From contig VWZP01010162.1 of assembly GCA_013396995.1 (NCBI GenBank), positions 972,261-1,036,260 on the forward strand: 64,000 nt of DNA, in the 5' to 3' direction. Source of the DNA: Dicaeum eximium. Taxonomy: Eukaryota; Chordata; Aves; Passeriformes; Dicaeidae. Shown piece by piece: positions 36,547 through 47,910 of this stretch. The notes under the pieces are model-generated. The model was given only the letters and a program-made list of their open reading frames with translations. It was not told the DNA's origin and made no database searches. Within the stretch, counting starts at the first letter, position 1, and every line of letters starts with the position of its first letter. The position numbers and the translations under genes are program-made.

Positions 36547-37197
36547 ACTTTTGAGCAGAGAAGAGAGGAGTGAGAGCAAGTGGGAGGAACAACTCTTCAG
36601 AGACCAAGGTCAGCAGAGAAGGAGGGGAAGGAGGCGCCAGAGCTGAGATTCCCCTGCAGCCCATGGTGCAGACCTGGGCTCCTGCAGACCGTGGAGATCC
36701 ACAGGAGATCCACCTGCAGTCACAGGAGGAGACCACACCAGAGTCATCCACCAGAGTGGATGCCTGAAAGAGGCTGACCTGTGGAAGCCTGCACTGGAGC
36801 AGGCTCCTGGCAGTACCTGTGGCTCCATGGAGAGAGAAGCCCATGCTGGAGCAGGTTGAGGACATGTGACCCTATGGGGGACCCATGCTGGACCAACCCT
36901 GTGGAAAGGGACCCACATTGGAACAGTTCATGATGAACTGTAGCCTTTGGGAGGACAAGTCCATGATGGACTGTCTCCTGTAGGAGGGATCCCACATTGG
37001 AGCAGGGCAAGGTTTCCTTTCCCTGAGGTGGAAGCAGCAGCAGAAAAAACATGACATAACTGACTGTAACCCCTATTCCCTGTCTCTCTGCCCCACTGGG
37101 TGGGAGGAGGTAGAGCCTGGGAAGGAGGAAGAGGTGATGGGAATGTGCTTTTAAGATTTATTTTACTTCTCATTATCCTGCTCTGATTTTGATTGGT

Positions 37198-37203
37198 AAT
37201 AAA
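37198..37203 (+). terminator. Poly(A) signal AATAAA of the ERVL-type LTR
   Basis: An exact AATAAA in the conserved 'gattggtaataaa' context of this LTR family, about 185 bp before its 3' end. A G/T-rich 'gtttgtttctgtg' follows at 37227. Confidence 0.65.
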
Positions 37204-37739
37204 TTCAGTTAATTTCCCCAAGTCAAGTTTGTTTCTGTGACAGTAATCAGTGAGTGATGACTCCTTGTCTTTATCTCAACTCATCAGCCTTTCATTTTAT
37301 TTTCTCTCCCCTGCCCAGCTGCAGAAGGGAGTAATAGAGTTGCTTTTGGTGGGTGCCTGGCATCCAGCCATGGTCAAACAATCACAAGCAGTCAGTAAGT
37401 TGCAAAGAGATCCTACTTTTCATGAAAACAGGAGCAACTCTCCTTTAGTTGTAAACTATTTGGTGCAAAGAAATTTGCATAGTGCACAACCCTGAAAATA
37501 TCCATTCTAGCCAAGCAGCAGCACATACAGGGAAAAAGAAAAGTGTTAATTTTATCTGCTTCACATCAGCATCAGTGAAGCTGCAAGTATAAGCTGAAGG
37601 CACATTATCATGTAATGATTTCTCAATGCACCCAGGGACCAGTTTTCAAATTAAACATGAGTGGATGGAAAGGCAAATACTTCAGATATGAAGTAAAATG
37701 TTCCAGTTTAGGAAGTTTATCCCCACACACAAGTTTTTA

Positions 37740-37757
37740 CCTGTTTAAATAAACAGG
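37740..37757. repeat. Near-perfect palindrome, 8-bp arms, 2-nt centre
   Basis: 'cctgttta' (37740-37747), 'aa', 'taaacagg' (37750-37757). Confidence 0.8.
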
Positions 37758-38647
37758 TTCAATTAAACCACTGTAAATCCTTGTTCAGCATCCTGTGTTT
37801 TATCTCTCACAGTGAATACGATTGCCTTTTGGATCTTAGGGGAAAAGGGGTATTATCGGGTCAGTAGTTTTTAAATACTGGAAACACTTTCTGATATTAG
37901 GTATGAGCTCATGGGGATTCCTAATAGGTTCTGGACTTTTTTTTTTTATGACTTCCCCTCCCACCCCCTCATATTCTTAATATGGGATCTGGCTAAATGA
38001 ATCTTTCTAGGGGGTCATTTTCAAAGAAGTCATAATGATCACTGTGAAAACTAGAAGTCTCCTGGTGTTTCCCCAAGGCAAAGAAATACTGCATACCAGA
38101 AAGGGTGTATAACAGATTTTTGTTTTAATTAAATGTTTTCTAGACCTCCTATTCCAGTTAGAGAATCATTTTAATTCTAAAGCTTCACTAGAAACTGATT
38201 GCTGGTTTTGGAAACTGGTGAGTCAAGTCACAATTTATGCATCTGCCTAGCAAAGATACTATCTACATGAGGCATAATTACCTAGGAAAGGTATTATTCC
38301 ATCCATATGTATGTATATGCAAAGGAAATTGTTCTTAAAGAGGTCAGTGGTGGGTCACAACAAACAGCTCAATGATTAAAGGAAGATACATATCCAGTCA
38401 TTACATTTGCTAATATAATATCAACCCATTGTTCTGCACAGCTTCCCCACTCGGTACATCATTAGAAACCTACACAATCTCCTACATTGTGTATTCCTAT
38501 CTGGAGACAGAAAACATAAATTATGCAAGATATCAATAAATAAGAACTCCTAAATGGTCCTTAACAATAAAAACTGCTGACCTTATGCATGGCTGAGTTG
38601 CAAATCCAACAGAACAACCAGATAAATATTGCTAATAGCTATAGTTT

Positions 38648-38667
38648 AAAAAAAAAAAAAAAAAAAA
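38648..38667 (+). repeat. A homopolymer, 20 bp
   Basis: An uninterrupted A-run. The sequence before it does not look like a processed transcript, so it is not taken as a retrocopy tail. Confidence 0.9.
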
Positions 38668-41122
38668 GCTAGAGACCATGACCTTCTAAACAATGCATAC
38701 TTATTCTTTACATTCCCAGAAATCATCTCAGTGGTTATTTGGTTTAGCCCTTTGGAGCTGAAACTTGGGTGTGTGAAGCTTCTCCTCCCAAGATCTTTCA
38801 AGGCAAAGAACGTGTCCCCATCTCTGCACAGGGAAGGTGGACATTTAAGGCTCTGGCTACCATGCAGAATTGAATCATTTGAAATGAACTGGTTGTGATG
38901 GACCAGGCAAATCAGAAATGTCCATATTTTTCATGTGGGCATTGGTAATAGATTCACCAATTGACAGCTCACTGCCCATGCTGAGCACTGTTAGGAGAGA
39001 CTTTTGTGTTACAGAATTAAGTCTCTAACTTTGAACTCCTGCCATTATGGGCACAACTTCAACACCTGCAGGCCTGGCAATACTGAAATGTCACAAGAGC
39101 TCAAATAAGCTCCTAATATAACAATGGTTTGGATAATAGGAAAACAAGGAAGTTTAAACATAAGAGCAAGTTGAACCCTTTCAGGAGCCTATGTCCACAC
39201 TGGAACCAAGACCAGATAGGACCAAATGATTTAGAATCAATGTTCTTACACGTATAGCTAGCAACATAGTATAGTATTTTTTTTTTTCCCCACACAAAAA
39301 TATAAAAACATCCTAAGTGAAAAGGCACTGTATAGAACAGTCCATTTCTCTAATAGAAACAATAGCCAAATGATATGTGTTGATGGATATAGGAAATTAA
39401 ATTTAGTCTCTATTTGTTACACATCTTAAATGGAAAATTGTTCTTTTTGTAACAGTGCTTTCTGCCATTCATTTTCAAATCCCCACACTGCATAAACTAC
39501 AAAGAATTAATCCCTTGGGCACAGAGTTTTTAAACACACAGAGAAATTTAGGTCATAATACTCTGGCCTTTTTAGCCTAAGAAAATTCTATTATCAAAAT
39601 ACAAAATATACTTAAACAATGCTACTCCATTTTTAAGGGTGTCCCATTAAGAAGAGCTTTAAGAAGTGCTGCCTTTGTGAAACAGTTTGGAGAACACAGA
39701 GCAAGAGAATACACAGAAACTGGAACTAGGAGGAAGAAGGAAGAATATATCTGGCTGCAGAAATTAATCATAAAACCACAGGGCAAGCTTTTTTTTTATA
39801 TGATACATTTATGAATCTTGAAATAATTCTGAAGACTTTAAAAAATGGCTTTACCAAAAGAAATGGAAGAAGTTTTAAACTTATGTATTTGAAAGAGGAC
39901 TGGGGCAATTAATGATTATTTAAAGGAAACAGGACGCAACATGTGAAGAATGAATTATAGCAGTGAACATATAAAAATACTGTAATTATTATGTCTTTTT
40001 CCAGAAAACTCCATTGGCACAGGAATTGAGAAAACCCAAAGCCAAAATTGACTTTAATGTTTTCACCATTTCAGCCAGAAATCATCAGTTGATGCAAATG
40101 ACTTTAGAGAGAAATCCAAATATATGTACTCCAGTTGTGTAGTGATTTAATTCACTACTTTCACAAATAAGCTTGATACATTAGCAAGAGAAGGAGACAC
40201 TAAACTAACAGCAGAGCAAATGTAACTTTGTAAAAAACTAATTAATTTTCTTTTTCATATTCAGAGTTTGAACCCAAGATATTGTAAAAAACAAGAACCA
40301 TCTTGGATCTGATTTTTCTCTACTATCATTGCCACCTAGAACAGACCCTTTGTGGGCTATAAACTATCAATTGGCTTGCAGATGAAAGAAGCTGTGTTGA
40401 AGTATTAGTAAACTTGCACATGAAAGAGGATAAACTTTTAAATACCTAATTGCAAATGCCATTGAAGGAACAGCCTCCAATGAAGTCTTGCATCTGTAAA
40501 TGTAGTTTGGGGAACAGTGCACCAGCTTTCTATATGAAAAGTTTTACTCTAATTACATATTGCTATACAGAAAGTTTCCCAAGATCCTGTTGAAGATTTA
40601 GAAGTGTTTAGGGATAAGGAAATATTTATTGTACTCACATAACACATTATTCCTCTTAGTCTACTCCAGCACAAAGCAAGTGTTTGTGAAAGAGCACTGT
40701 TGGGCTACATATTTTAATTTTTGTGTGTATGTTTTACATTTTCGGGTACTTTTTATCATGAAAATAATCCTATCAGGTAATTTGTATGGAAAGCTTAAGG
40801 GCAAAATTCCAAGGCAGGAAGGGGGTTAGTAGGTCATAAAACAAACAACTTTGACCAAAGGAAAATAAATAGCAGGAAGTCAGAAGTGGGTATTTGTCAT
40901 TGTCAGAGCCCAGATTTACATCTAAGCTGTGAAAGGTAAGTTGCAAGGCAGATTTTGTAGTGTTAAGAGTCTCTATTCATCATTCTTGTGCTCTGAAATT
41001 ATTCTGAAATCATTTCCAATAGTCTCATAGATAAAATAATTTCCATAAAATTACTCTGAAATTGAGTTTAAATACTAAACATTTACCAAGTTATAGTCAT
41101 GTGGAAAGGATTCCCTAAAGGA

Positions 41123-41149
41123 ATTTGGAGTTCTCCTAGAACTCCAAAT
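41123..41149. repeat. 27-bp palindrome, 12-bp perfect arms, 3-nt centre
   Basis: 'atttggagttct' (41123-41134), 'cct', 'agaactccaaat' (41138-41149). The arms are exact reverse complements. It is the tightest long palindrome in the window, and its arms are not simple AT sequence. Confidence 0.93.
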
Positions 41150-44009
41150 AGGAAGAAAGCCGTGAGGAGTGCTGCTACATCATGGAGCACAGGATGGGGA
41201 GCATGACCACCTCCAAAAATCCACATATCACATCATCATCAAGGAATTATGTCAGACTGGGTTGCATCATGGAGGAATGCAATCCAGCTACAGCATCACA
41301 CAGAGGAAAAAGAGCAGAGAACCCAAATTTGTGTCTGGTAAGCTGGTACACCCAGCTGCTAGCAGAAACCCTCTTCATTAGCATCAAGAAGTTTAGGCTG
41401 TGCCTCTGAAATTGCTGTTAGCCGCTGAAAAAATAAAATGATCCCTTGTTATTGCAAAGGCCTCTAACTCCTGTTCCATCCCTTCCCAAGACAGGAAGCT
41501 GCTGATCCAGGGACTCTGTCTCTGTTCTGCATTGCTGGCCATGGGGGGAGTTTTCTTTCCATTTGTTCATTTTATTTTTGCCTGCAGTAACTATTTTTGC
41601 TCAGTCAGTGGGTTTTATCAGCTATGTATCCTATGAAGAAAGCTCTGTGTGTGTGAACCTGCCTTCAACACTGAACTGGAGACTACAGCAACCCCTGGTG
41701 TAATGGAACTCAGCCCAAATTCTGTCTCTGCACCTTCCTCAGTTTCTCTGCACTATCTCATCTCATGTTGTTTCTCATTAATCCTCACTGACTTTATGTA
41801 CCTGCTCATGGTCTTCTTTCTTCCTCACTTTGACATAAACCTGATCTCTTTCACTTTACACCATCTAATCTAGCACCTTGTCTCCAGCCCCCTTCCTCTT
41901 TTTTCCCCCTTCATGCACATAGCATGAACACAAAGCTTTAGTGAGTAGAACTGCAGTTATTTCTCCCACTTACAACGGGACATGGAAGCTTTGTACGTAT
42001 TTGGATACCTTGCTTTAAGCCCTCCCCCTCAACTTTCAAACAGGCACTTTATTCCCTATCATACTCTTAAATTTGAGGAGGGGTTATTTCTTCTGCTTTT
42101 AGAGGAGTGTCTGTAATCTAAAGCATGAATGCAGTTCCTGGAATGAAAAATCTCATCAGTGACAGCAAATACACTTGATGTCTTAGTAAGACATACAGAA
42201 AGACCCTGGTTTTATTTGTACTTATTCCTTCATTCTCACACTTATGAAGACTATGTATAGCAAGTGGAGAATTTATGGTCTGAAAAAGAAAAGCTGAAAT
42301 GCCATACAAGACACCAGGAAAAAACCAAACACATTCAAGCGCCAAACTCCTCAAGATCTGATTTGAAGATTCTGAGTGTTTTATTCTCAACAACAGCTTT
42401 GCCAAGCACCTGTAAGAACAGGTCTGTCTGTGGCAGAGCTGTTCATGTGTGATAATGCTCTGCAACTGCAGTTTTCAGCATTAAAACTTATGTTACTGAC
42501 TTCATTTCTGCAGCACTGCATTATTCTGTACAAAATGAATTCTGTACCTTAAACACTCCAGAAACGTGCTTGAAAAGGACAAATGAGATCAAAGGACAGA
42601 CTCTACATCACATTTTGTTGAAAGCACATTCAGCCATGAGATCAAATAGTCTATGTCAGATTCTACTGTAATTGCTAAAGCAACTTCTTTCAGGCAGGGA
42701 TGAAGCAGTTCTTACACTTTATGATGTGTTATGATAAAGTCAGCTTGATTTAAAAGATCTGTTATTGTTTCACCAAAAGCCCACAGCCAAAACCAAAGAC
42801 TTTACAATGCGTTAGTGATATAGAACATATAAAAAGTTATCCCAAAAAGTAAAATTAGAAACTGTCAAGCAAAATACTGTGGCCAAAGTTTCTAAGGAAA
42901 TTAATGGACGCTTCAAAGTAGGCTCAGGGATGCTGTGATCATGCAGGGAACCAGCTGGTGTAGGCAGGACCTCAGTATTGCCATCAGACACAGAGGCTCT
43001 GCCAAAAGCACCTTTGCACACTGGACTGTGCACACCAGACTGCTACGTGGAAGAGACAGGGACATGGTCCCCACAGTTCTTTTAACCAACCCAAATACAG
43101 CTTGCTTGCATCACTTCCCAGATCCAGTTAACAAAGAACTTAGTGTTTGTTTGGAATGAGGATAAATCAAAATGAAACAGAGGATTGTTCAGAGACTCTA
43201 GAAGCTTTAGGGATATCTCCCCAAGTAGAAGGAAATTATGTTTGACAGTTATTGACATAATCATTAAAATTTGCAATGCCATTCTATTTTTCTGCACATC
43301 AGCTTCTCTTTATTTTCAGAGGAAGGTCCATACTGCAAGAAGTAACAAGGCTTGTTCTGCAAATTCTTAATTTCCAGTATCAGACAAGACAGGCTACATT
43401 TCATTGATTCCGTAAGAGTCTCCTCTGAAAATTACACTGACCACATAGAAATATGAACTTCAGGTTAGGCATTTGACTCCTCAAATAAAATTGCAATACA
43501 GGACTGTGGTAACAGCCAGTGACTGAGGCAAAAGTGAGAAAAACGCAGGAATCAGAACACACTACTAGAACTTAAAAGGGTGAAATGCAAAGTGAGAGGT
43601 ATAGCAAAGGTACTTTATTTTTTGCTCTTCCATGAGACAAGGCACACTGCTGTTTGTTAAATACAGTAAAATACAGTAACGGAACTGCTCATTATTATTT
43701 AACTTCTTAGGAAGAGAAAGAATATTAGTCACAACATTGAGTAATTTGAAGAAGAATATTTTTAAAGATATTGTCATTCTTTAAAGTACACAATACTTTC
43801 TGTGAACAGTTCCAGAGTAAAAAAGTCACTACATTATTTGAAGATGGAAGGTTTACAGATCAGTTGCCATAAATATGAGCCTAATTACACCATTCAGAGC
43901 CCTGAAAGCACAGAACAATTATTCTGAATGAATGTAATTCAAGAGCCACAAAATCTGCCAGGGAAAACTTTAGCTGAGGCAATGTAATTTCAGTAGACAG
44001 GCCAGAATA
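41150..44009. other. Single-copy sequence, no gene seen
   Basis: Composition is mixed, somewhat GC-richer at 41150-41550. Frames up to 115 codons (minus, 42118-42465) have no recognisable domain. No repeat recognised. Confidence 0.4.
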
Positions 44010-44800
44010 CAGAATGGTGTGTTCAATTGTACCAACCCACAGAAAAAGATGCTGCTCTCCATGGAGTACAGACCCAAGCTACTCCTATGGACCCAGAGGC
44101 ACTGAGGAGTACTCCAAGAACAGTGTTGTATCCTGGATCAGGGAAGCATCTGGAGTACCATGGGCAAGGCAAAAGGAGTTACAAAGTCTTCAGTAAACAC
44201 AGGGAGCCTCCTGCTCCTCCCACCTTTCTACAGACAGCAGAAAGAGCTGATGCTCTGTGCAGCCCATGCAGAAACTCCATTGTCTTCACTGACAACTGAG
44301 CAGTGACAGTTTGTGTGTGGCACCACTCACAGGGCCAAACAAACAGCCGGGTCCCCCTGAAGTGCCTCTGACCACCACACAGGTACCAGGTGCCCCTGCC
44401 TTCCCAGCAGCATCCTAGGCATACAGCAGCAGCAACAGTGGGTAAAAAACAGTCCTCTAGGCTTGATACCAAGGTCTTCAAAGCAAACTGTGCAATGGAG
44501 AATCACATTCCATGGAAGGACCCATGCAAGGAAAAGGAAGAATGGAACAGTTAACTCTGGAAACCCAGCACTGCCATTGCTGGAGCATGCTGCTCTTTGC
44601 AGATCAGCTCTCTGTCCCAGTGAAAGGAAAAGAGAAAGGAGATTGTGGTCAGAGTGCCAGTGGCAGATGTGAGTATCTGCAGCAGCTGGTGGGCTGCTCC
44701 TATGCAATGGGAACTTTATTTGAGGTGTCTCAAAATTCACATCTTACCTACCCCTTCACGAACATTGTAAGGTATAGCCAGAAATACAGGACTGGTCTTC
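44010..44800. other. GC-richer block, unknown nature
   Basis: About 800 bp clearly richer in G and C than its flanks but poor in CpG. It has recurring words such as 'ctggagtacca' and 'tccatggagtacag' early on, and 'cagcagcagcaac' near 44425. The window's longest frame (137 codons, minus, 44327-44740) and a 105-codon plus frame (44512-44829) both lie here. Both are explained by low stop density, and neither protein is recognisable. It may be a decayed LTR or other old repeat, or a noncoding exon. Confidence 0.3.
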
Positions 44801-45439
44801 TAATCACTTGGGATAATAAAGTCTATTGAGACTTTGTAAATATAACAAAAAATAATAGCCAGAAATTCATAAATGTTTCTTCAAGTAGGAAGCATACAAA
44901 ATAGCAGAGATTACAGTCACATTCCACACAATATTAGGCAGTTCAGATTTTTTTTTTAATAATACCTTGTAACATGGTATACACACACTGTAGCATATTT
45001 TGTTCAGGTGATAAAACTTTTTAATAATATTTTGCTATATTTTCTGTTGTTATTTCTTGGCTAGAAAATGAAAAAATTCATCATTTTAAATCTAAATAAT
45101 GAATTGTGCAAATTATTAAAGCATGGATTAGAAGGACGATCTCTCCTAAGAATACCACAACACATAATGCTCTGAAAATTAAACTGAAATGAATGAACTC
45201 AAGATAACTCACATATTTTAGTGAAGTTTACACAAGGAGTTTTTCCTCTAATCTTGCATAATCAGCCCAGGTCTGCTTCTACTACTCTGTGTTGCCATCA
45301 TCTGGGCTGTTTGCAGAAATGATCAGCTGATGTGGATGCAAGCATAGGGAAATGTAGCTTTTTACTGTGAGTGCCTACAACAATGCTTAGGCATGTAAAA
45401 TGAAAAGAAAAGGGTAATTGACATTTGCCCCCTCCAAAA
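44801..45439. other. Unique AT-rich sequence, no gene seen
   Basis: Nothing recognisable. Confidence 0.45.
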
Positions 45440-46000
45440 GATGCCCAAGGAGCAGAGCAGGCTGTCACTCAGCATTCTCACACACTCTTCAGGGAGACAG
45501 GGAGACCACATTGCAAATAGAGACACAAAACATCAGAGAAGAGCTACAGTTCCAATTAGGACAAAATCAGCCACTCTAGGCAATAAAACAACGGGAGCCA
45601 TCACAACATCGATACCTGAGAAATACTGCCACTTGTTATCTAACCGTATCGCTCACTCTGAACATCACCCAGGAGATTCAGAGCCAGCCTAAACACTTCA
45701 GAAACCATCCAGAGCCGTATGGCACTGCACTCTTTCATACCTCAGGAGTAAAAGTTAGCCAGAGCCTTCTGACAAACTAAAGTGATTTATTATCACATAG
45801 CAGAACTAATGCGTTCTGCTTTACAGCTCTCCTGGTAGACTAGGAGAGATGTTGCATTTATTACCTACAGTACATAATGCCTGCTGCAGATCTCTGTATT
45901 ATTCATAGACTGGCTTTTTTGTGCCATCATAATGCTGATAAATTATAAAAAAATGCATATTTTATTTCAATTTCTAACATATTTTGGTACACATATCAAT
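45440..46000. promoter_or_regulatory. Candidate conserved noncoding element with three hairpins
   Basis: Repeat-free, balanced composition with several retained CpGs ('aacatcgatacctg' near 45606, 'aaccgtatcgctcac' near 45641, 'gagccgtatgg' near 45711). An AT-rich right side has TAAT and AATAAATTATAA-like words. Three small hairpins follow each other at 45782-45848. The 83-codon frame 45441-45692 is unrecognised. It could be an enhancer or a structured RNA segment. Confidence 0.35.
45782..45848. repeat. Three consecutive hairpins
   Basis: Hairpin 1: 'gtgat' (45782-45786) with 'atcac' (45792-45796). Hairpin 2: 'agcagaac' (45799-45806) with 'gttctgct' (45813-45820). Hairpin 3: 'ctctcct' (45827-45833) with 'aggagag' (45842-45848). 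The loops are 5, 6 and 8 nt and all arms pair perfectly. Confidence 0.8.
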
Positions 46001-46999
46001 CCATCACATTGCTGTAGAAGAAATAAGCATTATTGCTGACAGCTGTTGACATGTTCACCTCAACAGAGAGGAAACGAAAGGGCTCCAAAGGTTGCTCCCA
46101 CTCACAGCTACCTCTCCACTTCATTAATTTTTTGTGGTTTAATATTTAGAGAAGGCTAAGTAAAAATCAGTGCCACCAGAACTGAGGAGTGCCAAGGAAG
46201 GGAACAATACAAAGGATAAAAAAAGCCATCAAAACAAAAAGGGGTATTCAATTTTCACTTCAAAGGTAGATTTCTGCCGGCTGAGTGGCTCCACAAAACG
46301 AATTTCACTTCCTAGATCAAGATGAGTTTAATTTCTAATGAGGCTAATTCAGATGCTACTGAGTAACACAACTAGAGATGCAACTGGGGCAAAAACAAGG
46401 GTTATTTCAGCTTCTCTGTCTGGCTGACTTCCATTTCTTCCTCCCTCAGCTGCAGGTAACATGAGCACATAGCACAGAGAGCATCCTCCACCTCTGCTCA
46501 TCAGCCCTGATAATAAAACCACCTCACTAAAAATATTATAAAATCTGAAAATACAACACTCTGCACTCAAACACATTCAGTTACTTTCAAATGCATTGTC
46601 TGTATTGATAGATAGATATAAGTTGAATTATTCACCTGTCATTAAATTGTTTTACATGAGTCTTGACCTTACGTTACACCATCCGTTGATGTTAGTGCCT
46701 TCTGCAGAATGTAGGTAACAGGGATAGCCCTAAAGATACTGCGGTACCATGAGACCTGTGAGATTTTTCTAAAACTATTGATTAATATCATAAGACATAG
46801 AACAGACATGAGCATAATCATCTAAACTATTAACTTTAAAAATTCCAATTTTCATAAACAGCAAAACCCTGCAGTTCATAACCTATACTCTCTTTTGGAA
46901 GGCTTAAATTGTACTATTCCCTACCCTTTATAGTATTCTCTTTTGATTTCAACTTAAAACAACAACTATCAATACCATTGCAATTCAGTTCTCTGCTAC
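46001..46999. other. Unique AT-rich sequence, no gene seen
   Basis: Only a short 'gatagatagata' run near 46608. The short minus frame 46349-46576 is unrecognised. Confidence 0.45.
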
Positions 47000-47041
47000 T
47001 TCATTAAAATGTTACTAATATTCATTAAAATGTTGCTAATA
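47000..47041. repeat. Tandem duplication, 21-bp unit, 2 copies
   Basis: The unit starting 'ttcattaaaatgtt' at 47000-47020 is repeated at 47021-47041 with one change. It is recent. Confidence 0.93.
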
Positions 47042-47059
47042 TTTCCTGAGTGATCACAG

Positions 47060-47390
47060 CACAAATGCAACAGAAAGCGTACGACTTTAATCTGTGGCAG
47101 GCACATCTCGTATGTCAGGCGCCCTTTTATCTGCACACACACACTCTGTGTGAGAGGCCCATGCCTGACACACTGCCATGGCTTTTAGATCTATGAGACC
47201 ATTAACATAATTGGCTCTGGAGCAGATGAAGGGTTGTTTGCCTTAAATCCCAGCAGCAGGCTAAAATATCTAACTAATACTCACCTTTTACACAACAGTC
47301 TTTCCAAAAAAACAGGCTTTCTCCCCGAATGAAGAGGAATTTTCACACTGAGCTCAGCCAGTTGCTTAAATCATTAAAGGGGAAATGGAT
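47060..47390. promoter_or_regulatory. Candidate conserved noncoding element
   Basis: Repeat-free with retained CpGs ('aaagcgtacgac', 'atctcgtatgtcaggcgc') followed by TAAT-type words. The texture is like the other candidates. No comparative evidence. Confidence 0.28.
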
Positions 47391-47910
47391 TTCCTTTAAC
47401 TAGCACTGCCTGCCCAGCACTGGGCATGGACACAGCCCTGCCACATGGTGTGACCTTCAGCTCTTTGAAAGTCTCAGCAGCATCTGGAGAACCAGGATCT
47501 CTCTCACCTCACAACCATCCTCTGCAACCCAGCACAGCCAAGGTGGCCCTGGGAAGTCTGTGACCACCCACATGCACAGAGCATCCTTCCTCCACTGAAG
47601 GAACCTGGGCACCATCTGCTCCCAAAAGCCTCACCTCAACCTGGCACAAAGGTCTGTGACTCAGAATACTCCCAAGTAAGGTCACTCTTCATAAAAGTTT
47701 CATAGAAGCAACAAACAGGAATACTCCATGGCCTTAAAGGCACCTTCTCAAATTGGAAGTATACTACATTAAATCAGGGACTGTATCAAAAGCATAAATG
47801 CACAGAAGGCAGTCTGGGCTGCACCCAGTATGTGGCTGGATGGGATAAACTGGGATATCCTGCCATCTGCTGGGAGCAGATGGCTTGCTCCAGCTCTGCA
47901 ACCCCTTTAT
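47391..47910. other. GC-richer block, unknown nature
   Basis: C/A-rich, CpG-poor sequence ('agcacagccaaggtggccct', 'ctgccatctgctgggagcag') with no open frame worth calling. It may be an old, unrecognised repeat. Confidence 0.3.

Larger units (their letters stand above)
36335..37386 (+). mobile_element. Solo LTR of a bird ERVL-type endogenous retrovirus, about 1.05 kb
   Basis: It opens with 'tgtattgggtttgcatggt' and closes with 'gcctggcatccagccatggt' plus a few bases ending CA, the hallmarks of a long LTR common in bird genomes. Other landmarks in order are 'gccaatgccaggagactcca' (36430), a TATA-like 'cataaaagt' (36538-36546), a series of diverged 35-50 bp units built around 'cccacattggagcag' (about 36785-37005), 'tcattatcctgctctg' and AATAAA (37198-37203). 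CpG has mostly decayed to TG/CA (cccatg and cccaca where the family has cccacg), so the copy is old. No internal retroviral sequence adjoins either end, so it is a solo LTR. I find no matching target duplication: 'tagta' is on the left, 'agcag' on the right. The right edge is uncertain by about 10 bp. The many overlapping short frames in it are not genes. Confidence 0.85.
37387..41122. other. AT-rich single-copy stretch, no gene seen
   Basis: The structures are an 18-bp near-palindrome (37740-37757), a T-run (about 37939-37948), a 20-bp A-run (38648-38667) and short T-runs near 39279 and 39790. No frame of interest. Confidence 0.45.

Noticed and set aside
36382..37221. Cluster of overlapping frames on both strands up to 118 codons
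   Set aside because: They fall inside the ERVL-type LTR, which is noncoding. Their length reflects its GC-rich repeat units.
38641..38667. A-run as the tail of a processed pseudogene
   Set aside because: The preceding sequence shows no transcript-like content, poly(A) signal in place, or flanking duplication.
44327..44740. Longest frame in the window (137 codons, minus strand)
   Set aside because: It lies in a GC-richer block where stops are rare. There is no recognisable domain, and competing frames lie on the other strand.
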